Assembly: GCA_964389805.1 (NCBI GenBank)
Contig: CAYMFU010000318.1
Location: 1-12,959 of the forward strand
Direction of reading: 5' to 3'
Length of the DNA: 12,959 nt
Source: JAGTVG01 sp964389805
GTDB lineage: Bacteria; Bacteroidota; Bacteroidia; Cytophagales; Cyclobacteriaceae
Within the stretch, counting starts at the first letter, position 1. Each line of letters begins with the position of its first letter. Below are positions 1 through 6,909 of the stretch, piece by piece. A model generated the notes under the pieces. It searched no databases and was not told the origin of the DNA. It was given only the letters and a program-made list of their open reading frames with translations. The position numbers and the translations under genes were made by a program.

Positions 1-272
1 TGCCATGAATTACGTCCTGTTAAAATGCATGACCTTGATGGCGCACATTTAGCATTTGGTGTATAGCAATTCATAAATAAAATTCCTTCACGCGCCACGC
101 GGTCAAAAGCCGGAGTCTTCACCCAATCGGTCCCATAGGCACCCATATGTGGAAAGGAAGCATCATCGGCTATGGCAAATAATATATTGGGTCGCTGCTT
201 TCCCGGATCCGTAGGAGGATGGCAATAAGAAAATAGGTGAGCCAGGCAAAAAATAATGATAATACGCTTCAT
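1..272 (-). CDS. Sulfatase, N-terminal part (type I, formylglycine); cut by the left window edge
   Basis: The reverse strand reads an open frame of 90 complete codons from an ATG at 272 to the window edge. After a short hydrophobic N-terminus (about residues 3-16) with a Cys at 17, which makes a poor lipobox (FSYC), the mature protein starts with the alkaline-phosphatase-fold sulfatase pattern: PNILFAIADD with the metal-binding Asp pair at 36-37, then KTPAFDRVAREG, then CAPSR at residues 76-80 followed by LTG. The Cys of CxPSR is the residue converted to formylglycine in type I sulfatases, so the enzyme should hydrolyse sulfate esters or sulfamates. ADD in place of the common VDD, and the ILTGRNSW stretch, recall N-sulfoglucosamine sulfohydrolase-like members, but this subfamily call is a weak inference because most of the protein is missing. 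It is transcribed away from the GH2 gene. Export by Sec is likely; lipidation is uncertain. Confidence 0.9.
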   Translation of the reverse strand, partial: MKRIIIIFCLAHLFSYCHPPTDPGKQRPNILFAIADDASFPHMGAYGTDWVKTPAFDRVAREGILFMNCYTPNAKCAPSRSCILTGRNSW

Positions 273-521
273 GATTTTCAAATTATAGACCATCCTAAAA
301 AAGTATCGATATTGAATCTTAAAAGTATGTGTTGCATTTGAAATTCCCAAATTATAAATCTACCCAGTTCTATGTTTAAATAATATTTCTTTTAAATTTA
401 CACAGAATCTCTTTGTAAGATTTTTTTAATAAGAATTTCGGTCACTGATTTTTATGAAGAACGTATTCCGAACTTCTACTTTTCAAAAAGAACATTCATT
501 TCAATTACTGAGATAGGAAAA
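273..521. promoter_or_regulatory. Divergent intergenic region between the sulfatase and GH2 genes
   Basis: This 249-base AT-rich stretch separates two start codons that point away from each other, so it must carry both promoters. I looked for the Bacteroidota pattern (TTTG near -33, TAnnTTTG near -7) and found only imperfect matches, for example TATGTTTA near 371, with no correctly spaced -33 partner. An 8-base palindrome, TATCGATA, lies at 304-311. No coding potential or RNA structure was recognised. The promoter role rests on gene orientation alone. Confidence 0.4.
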
Positions 522-3134
522 ATGAATAAAATTTTAGCAATATTACTAATAGCATTAGCGGGAGCGCTAGCTATTGTGTCATGTACTAAAGATGCTCAAG
601 ATCTAAGTGAAGATTTGATTCTTGAAGAAAACTGGCAGGTATTTTCATCAGCTGATGTTTCAGCTGACGGAAGTATTATTTCAGAACCTGATTTTATAAC
701 GGATAAGTGGTATAATACCACGGTTCCGAATACAGTGCTATCTGCAATGGTGCAGAATGGCGTCTATGAGGATATATATATGGGTGATAATTTTGATAAG
801 ATCCCTAAGGAACAGTTTGAAATACCCTGGTGGTATCGGACATCCTTTAACCTGAATACGAAAGAAAGCAAGGAAAATTATCAGCTGGTTTTTGAGGGTC
901 TTAACTATAAAGCAAATATCTGGTTGAATGGAAAATTGATAGCGAGATCAGAAAATGTTGAAGGGTGTTTCAGAATATTTGATTTCCATGTTACAGATCA
1001 TTTGCGATCAGGAGAAAATGTACTTGCTGTAGAGGTCATACCACCTGTCCAGGGTGATCTGACAATTGGATTTGTAGACTGGAATCCCTGGCCCCCTGAT
1101 AACAACTTAGGCTTATGGAGGCCGGTAAAATTATTAAAGTCTGGCCCTGTATCCATGAAGTATGTATTCGTGAAGCCAGATTTGAATACAGAAACATTGG
1201 AAGATGCTTCGCTTACCATCTCAGCTGAATTAACAAATCATTCCAATTCCGATGTTGAATGTACGATTCGGGGCAGCATTGATGATCTCTTGTTTTCACT
1301 AGATATATCCCTAGAAAGTGGAGAAACAAGAAAAGTGATTTTTAGCCCGGAAGAGTTTCCTGAACTGAATATCGAAAATCCGCGAATCTGGTGGCCAAAT
1401 CATCTAGGAGAGCCTGAAATGTATTCTATAGATATGAATGTGTCAATAGGTCAGGATATATCAGATCAGGCTATCGTAAATTTCGGGATCAGGGATATTA
1501 AGGATTATATCAATGAAAGCGGTCATCGAGGCTATAAGATCAATGGTAAAAAGGTACAGATTATGGGTGCTGGTTGGGTGGATGATGTTCTTTTGGCTGA
1601 TCCGGATGAGAAAGTTGAAGCACAACTTAATTATGTGAAGGAAATGAACCTGAATACCATTCGTCTGGAAGGATTCTGGGGAAGAAATCAGAAAATTTAT
1701 GAAATGGCGGATAAAAATGGGATCCTGGTAATGATTGGCTGGAGTTGTCATTGGGAATGGGAAGGATATTGTGGCCGGACAGAAGAGGAATTTTTGATGA
1801 TCAATACACCGGAAGAGTTTACCGCCCATGCTAGAGCTTATATGGACCAGGTAAAATGGTTGCGTAACCATCCGAGTGTATTCTTATGGGTTTATGGCAG
1901 CGATAAGCTGTTGCGACCTGAACTGGAGACATTATTGAACAAATCCATATTGGAAGAAGATGGTACAAGGCCTATTCTGGGCAGCTGCAAGTACCAGGAA
2001 AGCGATGTTACAGGCCCTACAGCAGTTAAAATGTTAGGGCCATATCATTATGTTACCCCTAATTACTGGTATGTGGATACGGAAAATGGAGGAGCTTATG
2101 GCTTCAATACGGAAACTGGTCCGGGTTTACAACCTCCTGTACTAGAAAGCATCAAAAAAATGATCCCAGAGAAAGACCTTTGGCCAATGAATGAAATATG
2201 GGATTATCATACCGGTAGAAATGAGTTTGCATCATTTGAGTTATGGATAAATCCGTTTAAGGGTAGATATGGTGAATCAGCTAATGTCGAAGAATTTGCA
2301 CTTAAAGCACAAATGTCAAACTATGAAGCTGTAAGGGCCATGTTCGAAGCTTTTGTTGTCAATAAGCACAATGCCACAGGTGTTATTCAGTGGATGTTGA
2401 ATTCCGCCTTTCCTAATATGCTCTGGCAACTATACGACTGGTACTTGATGCCCACTGGCGCATATTTCGGTACTAAAACCGCCCTTAAGCCAGTAAATAT
2501 AATATACAATTATGGAGATAAAGACATTTATATATCGAATTCCTATAATCACCCTGTAGAAGGCCTTTCTGCTGAGATTCGTGTATTTGACATCAATAGC
2601 AAGGAGCTTTTTTCAAAAACACTGAGCGTTGGCATCCAAGAGAACTCCTCTGAAAAAATATTTGATATGCCCAGGCTTCAGGGCCCGACTACTACCTACT
2701 TTTTAGATCTTCGGCTTAAGAACCAGGAAGGAAATAATATCGGAAGAAATTTTTATTGGCTATCGAACAAAGAAGACATACTGGATTGGGAAAATACTCA
2801 ATGGCATGTGACTCCCAACAAGTCCTATGCCGATATGACGGGTATATACAAAATGCCCAAGGCTAAGGTTGAAGTAAAGTTTTCAAGTGCTGAGGTAGGT
2901 GACAGGGTGGAAGTGCCTGTGATTCTCAAGAATATATCAGATAAAATAGCTTTTTTTACTGAACTCACCTTGAAAAATAACAGCGGAGCTGCCATCCTTC
3001 CAGTTTATTGGGAAGATAATTATGTGACCTTATTGCCAGGTGAGGAAAGGAAGATCAAGGGCTATGTAAACCGGAAAGATTATAAAGACGACACCATCTC
3101 CTTAGCCTGTATTTTCTGGAACATGGAACAATAA
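522..3134 (+). CDS. Glycoside hydrolase family 2 lipoprotein, exo-beta-D-glucosaminidase-like
   Basis: This 870-residue protein should remove a terminal beta-linked sugar, probably glucosamine, from oligosaccharides at the cell envelope. Residues 1-21 form a lipoprotein signal ending in IVSC21. The GH2 order follows: jelly-roll sugar-binding domain (about 30-210, with DWNPWPPDNN at 186-195), an immunoglobulin-like domain (about 215-325), the TIM barrel (about 335-660) and C-terminal beta domains. Most GH2 enzymes have Asn-Glu as acid/base; here the site reads YGSD, with Asp461, and the candidate nucleophile is Glu531 in FNTETGPG. That Asp/Glu pair and its 70-residue spacing match the exo-glucosaminidase CsxA (D469/E541, known from the literature). 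A less likely alternative is another specificity of the beta-mannosidase-like GH2 branch. The transporter gene starts 27 bases downstream, so the two are probably co-transcribed. The start is fixed by the signal peptide; no strong ribosome-binding site is seen. Confidence 0.9.
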   Translation: MNKILAILLIALAGALAIVSCTKDAQDLSEDLILEENWQVFSSADVSADGSIISEPDFITDKWYNTTVPNTVLSAMVQNGVYEDIYMGDNFDKIPKEQFEIPWWYRTSFNLNTKESKENYQLVFEGLNYKANIWLNGKLIARSENVEGCFRIFDFHVTDHLRSGENVLAVEVIPPVQGDLTIGFVDWNPWPPDNNLGLWRPVKLLKSGPVSMKYVFVKPDLNTETLEDASLTISAELTNHSNSDVECTIRGSIDDLLFSLDISLESGETRKVIFSPEEFPELNIENPRIWWPNHLGEPEMYSIDMNVSIGQDISDQAIVNFGIRDIKDYINESGHRGYKINGKKVQIMGAGWVDDVLLADPDEKVEAQLNYVKEMNLNTIRLEGFWGRNQKIYEMADKNGILVMIGWSCHWEWEGYCGRTEEEFLMINTPEEFTAHARAYMDQVKWLRNHPSVFLWVYGSDKLLRPELETLLNKSILEEDGTRPILGSCKYQESDVTGPTAVKMLGPYHYVTPNYWYVDTENGGAYGFNTETGPGLQPPVLESIKKMIPEKDLWPMNEIWDYHTGRNEFASFELWINPFKGRYGESANVEEFALKAQMSNYEAVRAMFEAFVVNKHNATGVIQWMLNSAFPNMLWQLYDWYLMPTGAYFGTKTALKPVNIIYNYGDKDIYISNSYNHPVEGLSAEIRVFDINSKELFSKTLSVGIQENSSEKIFDMPRLQGPTTTYFLDLRLKNQEGNNIGRNFYWLSNKEDILDWENTQWHVTPNKSYADMTGIYKMPKAKVEVKFSSAEVGDRVEVPVILKNISDKIAFFTELTLKNNSGAAILPVYWEDNYVTLLPGEERKIKGYVNRKDYKDDTISLACIFWNMEQ

Positions 3135-3161
3135 AACAATTATAGATATATAAAATATTAA

Positions 3162-4430
3162 ATGATGAATACTACAGATACACAAAGAAGTTATTTCAAA
3201 GTTTTTCTTGTCATATTGATTTTTTTTGTTATCTCTTTTTTGACAAATATACTGGGTACCTTGAATCCCAGCGCTTCAATCAGTTATTCCCTAAGTGAAA
3301 CACTGGCAGGATTCCTCCCGTTTTCTTTCTTCATTGCCTATGGGGTCATGTCCATACCTTCCGGCTTCCTGGTTGAAAAATATAAGGAAAAGAAAATGTT
3401 GATCGTCGCATTTATTCTTGCGCTGCTGGGATCGATTGCATTTGCCAGTTTCCCAACTTTCAGGGTATATATTATTTCACTATTTACCATCGGTGCAGGG
3501 ATGGCCATGCTTCAGGTGATCATTAATCCATTGTTAAGGGTAGCCGGAGGCGAGGAAAATTTTGCATTTTATTCTGTTATTGCCCAGCTGGTATTTGGAT
3601 CGGCATCTTTTGTGAGCCCAAAAATGTATTCGTGGCTGGTCACTGGAATTGCAGATGAATCGAATACCAATCCCTTCATTTCTACCATTTCAGGTCTTGT
3701 GCCGGAATCCATGTCCTGGGTATCTGTATATTGGGTATTTGGATTGATATGTATGGCGATGGTCGTTTTAATTATGTTTACGCGCTTCCCAAGGATTGAA
3801 CTTAAGGAAGATGAAAAGGTAGGTACCAAAGAAAATTATCTTGACCTGTTTAAAAATAAATATGTAATCCTTTTCTTCCTGGGGATCTTCGCCTACGTGG
3901 GAACCGAACAGGGCGTTTCCTATTGGATGTCTAAATTCCTTTCTCAATATCATGGGTATGATTATGAAACCGTGGGGGCTAATGCCGTTGCTAATTTCTG
4001 GGGACTGATGACGATTGGCGGATTGCTGGGTTTGGTTTTAATAAAGCTTCTCGACAGTAAGCTGATCCTGAGGTTGTTTACCCTGGCTGCCATACTAAGT
4101 CTCCTTCTTGCCCTATTGGGAAGCCGTACCTTGTCGCTGTATGCCTTTCCTATAGTTGGTTTTTTTATGTCGGTAATGTATCCCATAATCATATCCTTGG
4201 CCTTGAACTCTGTATCAAAGCACCATGGATCTTTTGCCGGAATACTAATGACCGGGATTATGGGCGGTGCGGTGGTCCAATTGTTAATAGGAGGACTGAG
4301 TGACCTGACTAACCTTAAATTAGGAATGATGTTTAATTTTGTTACTCTTGCATATATTTTCAGCATCGGCATATGGGCAAAACCGCTTATTTCTAATAAG
4401 ACTATTAGCTTTAGAAAAAGAAAATCCTAG
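3162..4430 (+). CDS. FucP-type (FHS family) sugar MFS transporter
   Basis: This 422-residue inner-membrane protein has about twelve hydrophobic segments split by a charged central loop (about 209-232), the usual major facilitator layout and length. It aligns by eye along its length with E. coli L-fucose permease: GAGMAMLQVIINP (111-123) matches the FHS helix-4 signature, FAYVGTEQGVSYW (243-255) matches helix 7, and FFMSVMYPIIISL (334-346) and MTGIMGGAVV (363-372) match helices 10 and 11. It should import a monosaccharide by cation symport. Three functional positions of FucP differ: Asp46 aligns with Gly32, Glu135 with Gln118 and Asn162 with Phe145, while Gln159 is kept as Gln142. Gln at the Glu135 position is common in glucose/galactose-type relatives. 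Lying 27 bases after the GH2 gene, it is the likely importer of the sugar released by that enzyme (inference). Translation could begin at either of two adjacent ATG codons. Confidence 0.88.
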   Translation: MMNTTDTQRSYFKVFLVILIFFVISFLTNILGTLNPSASISYSLSETLAGFLPFSFFIAYGVMSIPSGFLVEKYKEKKMLIVAFILALLGSIAFASFPTFRVYIISLFTIGAGMAMLQVIINPLLRVAGGEENFAFYSVIAQLVFGSASFVSPKMYSWLVTGIADESNTNPFISTISGLVPESMSWVSVYWVFGLICMAMVVLIMFTRFPRIELKEDEKVGTKENYLDLFKNKYVILFFLGIFAYVGTEQGVSYWMSKFLSQYHGYDYETVGANAVANFWGLMTIGGLLGLVLIKLLDSKLILRLFTLAAILSLLLALLGSRTLSLYAFPIVGFFMSVMYPIIISLALNSVSKHHGSFAGILMTGIMGGAVVQLLIGGLSDLTNLKLGMMFNFVTLAYIFSIGIWAKPLISNKTISFRKRKS

Positions 4431-4574
4431 GATTTCGTAATGAAACTATAATTATCCGAATGGATACACAGGTTTATTCGATAGATATTAATGAAGTAGG
4501 CATTGGTTACGGCTTTCTTCAATCGATGCCATAAATTGCAATCGACGATTTTTTTATCGACTGGGTAACAGGTC

Positions 4575-5720
4575 TTATACTTTAACCCAAACCTGGTTTT
4601 TATTACTTTCAATGATCCTTTCACAGAGGATCAATTCCCTGAGCCCATCTTTAAAGGTTGGATAGTTAGGATTCTCCGATCGCCCATTTTTGATATCTGA
4701 ATAAATTTCCTTGAAAATCTGTTTGCTGGTATCCGGAAAACCTTCGTTATGACCACCCGGAAAAGAAATCACCCCACGACTGTCCTCATGAACCAGTGAT
4801 GGATCCCTCATTAATACCTCATTAGGGCCATCCCGTTTACCAGTCCACAATTCATTCGGATTTTCAGAATTCCATGCAAAAGTCAGTCCTGATCCTGCAA
4901 TTTCCAGTTTCAACTGGTTTTTACGTCCTGCAGACACCTGGCTGACTGTAACAACACCTTTTTTACCATTATTGAAACGAAGCATTACCGTTGCATAATC
5001 TTCAGTTTCAATGGGTACATCTTCATAGTCTTCAGGTTTTAAAAGTTTACCTGAATAGGTTTCTATAGGTTTCAAGGGTTTTTTCCGGGCAGGATGGATA
5101 GTCGCAAAATCGGCCATTACTTCAATTATCTCCAGACCGGTGATATACTCAAGCAGATCCATCAGGTGGGAACCAATATCAGCAATTGCTTTAGATTCAC
5201 CGGATTTATCAGCTTCCAGTCTCCAGTTATAATCGGTTTCATAAAATAGCCAGTCCTGCAGATAGGATCCAATAACCGAATACACTTCACCCAGCTCTCC
5301 ATTGATCCTTGCTGCCCTCATATGCCTTATAAGAGGATAGTACCTGATGTTGAAATGAACTGCATTCACCAGGCCCGTTTTTATGCCCAACTCATTCAGA
5401 TATACAGCCTCATTGATGGTCATCGCCAGCGGTTTCTCACAAACGACGTGAAGGCCATGTTTTAAAGCATCTTTAGCCAACGGATAATGCAGGTTGTTGG
5501 GCGTACATATGTGGACACATTCTATGCCGGGGTGGTTGATCAATTCATCGAAATCATTATAAAAATGCTTAATTCCCAGGTCCTCGGCTTTTTTCTCTGC
5601 AACTTCCAGGGATACATCGGATATGGCCACTACTTCAATTCCCGGAATCCTGCGAAGCGCTTCTACATGTGCCGGACCTATAAATCCAAGACCGGCAACG
5701 GCGGCTTTAATGGTTTTCAT
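4575..5720 (-). CDS. Gfo/Idh/MocA family NAD(P)-dependent oxidoreductase
   Basis: A 381-residue soluble, cytoplasmic protein without a signal peptide, of normal length for the family. The Rossmann domain opens with AAVAGLGFIG (glycine motif at 10-15), carries ISD at 33-35, and ends with the family motif CEKPLA at 94-99, whose Lys96 and Pro97 line the active site in known members. The C-terminal alpha/beta domain holds QDWLFYETDYNWRL (155-168) and DIGSHLMDLLEY (181-192), where His185 sits at the usual catalytic position. Such enzymes oxidise or reduce sugars, inositols or sugar derivatives with NAD(P); the substrate cannot be read from the sequence. It is convergent with the transporter gene, with 144 bases between the stops, and a sugar imported by that carrier is a plausible substrate (inference). 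Only a weak stem, CGAT-T6-ATCG near 4546-4559, lies between the two stops. Confidence 0.9.
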   Translation of the reverse strand: MKTIKAAVAGLGFIGPAHVEALRRIPGIEVVAISDVSLEVAEKKAEDLGIKHFYNDFDELINHPGIECVHICTPNNLHYPLAKDALKHGLHVVCEKPLAMTINEAVYLNELGIKTGLVNAVHFNIRYYPLIRHMRAARINGELGEVYSVIGSYLQDWLFYETDYNWRLEADKSGESKAIADIGSHLMDLLEYITGLEIIEVMADFATIHPARKKPLKPIETYSGKLLKPEDYEDVPIETEDYATVMLRFNNGKKGVVTVSQVSAGRKNQLKLEIAGSGLTFAWNSENPNELWTGKRDGPNEVLMRDPSLVHEDSRGVISFPGGHNEGFPDTSKQIFKEIYSDIKNGRSENPNYPTFKDGLRELILCERIIESNKNQVWVKV

Positions 5721-5806
5721 TGAACGACGTTTTTCAGATAAATAAGATCATACATTAATTTATAATGTAATATCCTAAATGTAAAATTTTAGATTGTTTT
5801 AATTAA

Positions 5807-5842
5807 ATATCACAATTTATATATCCGTGATATCAATTGATA
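5807..5842. promoter_or_regulatory. Cluster of TATCA/TGATA inverted repeats upstream of the oxidoreductase gene
   Basis: In the 124-base gap between the Usp stop and the oxidoreductase start there is a perfect 12-base palindrome, TATCAATTGATA (5831-5842). It is overlapped by a second inverted repeat, ATATCAC (5807-5813) facing GTGATAT (5827-5833). Together they give four TATCA/TGATA half-sites. The group lies about 90-120 bases before the oxidoreductase start codon. It could be an operator for that gene or an AT-rich stem at the end of the Usp transcript. No T-run follows on the minus strand, so a classical terminator is less likely. Function is inferred. Confidence 0.35.
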
Positions 5843-5844
5843 CA

Positions 5845-6768
5845 TCAAACATCCATCATGTAGGTCAATAAATCCAAATTGCCCCTTTTATCTTTTACTA
5901 TAAGGATGTTTTTGTCGGTGTGAGAAATAATCTTTTCGGCTGTGCTTCCTAAAAAAATCGATGCGGAGGGAGTTCTTCCCTTAGAGCCAATTACTATTAA
6001 ATGTGCTTTCTCTTTGTCAGCAGTTTTACTGATCTTTTTAACAGCATTATCTTTTTTATCGAGTGTAAAAACTACTTTAGAATTTGTGGGATCTATTTTT
6101 GCTTCCTTCAATAGCCTATCCATTTTTTCCTCTGCGTTCTTTTTCATTATTTCTGCAAACTCATCGAAGGATTTGCCACTGTAATGATACCCAGACGGTA
6201 CACGGTAAACATGGTGAATTACAATTTTAGCATCATTAGCATCTCTTATTATTTTTGCAATTTTGGTTGCATCTTCGCTACTCTCATTAAAATCGACGGA
6301 GACCATCATTTGAAATTCTGAATCTAGTGCTTTTGAAAAGGAATTGGATATTAATGCAATAGAACATTGGGCAAGATTCGCCATTTTTTTTGCCAGACGA
6401 CCCGATCCCTTCTCAATGGATTTTTTACCCATTACAAGCAAATCAATCTCTTTGATGTTCACTTCCTTCAGTAGAATCTCTTCTGGATTGCCATCCATTA
6501 CTAATATCTCGGAATCGGGAATTAAATCTTTCGCAAGATATTGAGACATCTGTTCTTTAATTATGTGTTGTATGTTCTCATCCATAGGAGCCAGACAATC
6601 AGGATATTTTTCTATGATCTCTGCAGGCCATTCAAGTGTTTTTGTTATATGAACAAAATATAATTTGTCAATTTTAATTCTGGAACATATGTGAGAAACA
6701 AATCGGAATAGAATTTGGTCATTTTCGGATTGGTCAAGTGCAATTAGTATTCTTTTGAAATGATACAT
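5845..6768 (-). CDS. Tandem-domain universal stress protein (UspA family)
   Basis: A 307-residue cytoplasmic protein made of two Usp domains, about 1-145 and 150-295. The first begins FKRILIALDQSE and the second FQMMVSVDFNESS, both the standard Usp beta-1 strand with its Asp. The second domain keeps the nucleotide-binding motif G-x2-G-x9-G-S (Gly261, Gly264, Gly274-Ser275). In the first the same place reads GKKSIEKGSGRLA (114-126), a degenerate version, so ATP binding is expected only in domain two. Two-domain Usp proteins of about 280-310 residues are common in Bacteroidota and are usually tied to stress or energy limitation rather than sugar breakdown. Gaps of 124 and 141 bases to its same-strand neighbours suggest its own promoter. 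Why it sits among polysaccharide genes is not evident. Confidence 0.9.
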   Translation of the reverse strand: MYHFKRILIALDQSENDQILFRFVSHICSRIKIDKLYFVHITKTLEWPAEIIEKYPDCLAPMDENIQHIIKEQMSQYLAKDLIPDSEILVMDGNPEEILLKEVNIKEIDLLVMGKKSIEKGSGRLAKKMANLAQCSIALISNSFSKALDSEFQMMVSVDFNESSEDATKIAKIIRDANDAKIVIHHVYRVPSGYHYSGKSFDEFAEIMKKNAEEKMDRLLKEAKIDPTNSKVVFTLDKKDNAVKKISKTADKEKAHLIVIGSKGRTPSASIFLGSTAEKIISHTDKNILIVKDKRGNLDLLTYMMDV

Positions 6769-6909
6769 GTAACCTTATTTTTGATATTAATTAAATTCTT
6801 AGAAATGTTAATTGAATATGTGCTGAAAAGATACTAAAGTTTGGAGAATAGTTCCAAAAAAACACGTATCATTTCTGGAAGTTGTAAAAGTAAATCCTAA
6901 CAATAGCAT

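Noticed and set aside
1461..1871. A 136-codon open frame on the minus strand inside the GH2 gene
   Set aside because: It lies antisense to well-conserved GH2 barrel sequence and encodes no recognisable domain; it is a by-product of codon use in the real gene.
4431..4574. A bidirectional terminator between the convergent transporter and oxidoreductase genes
   Set aside because: Expected from orientation, but only a 4-base AT-rich stem (CGAT/ATCG) is visible and the outer bases do not pair, so I do not call it.
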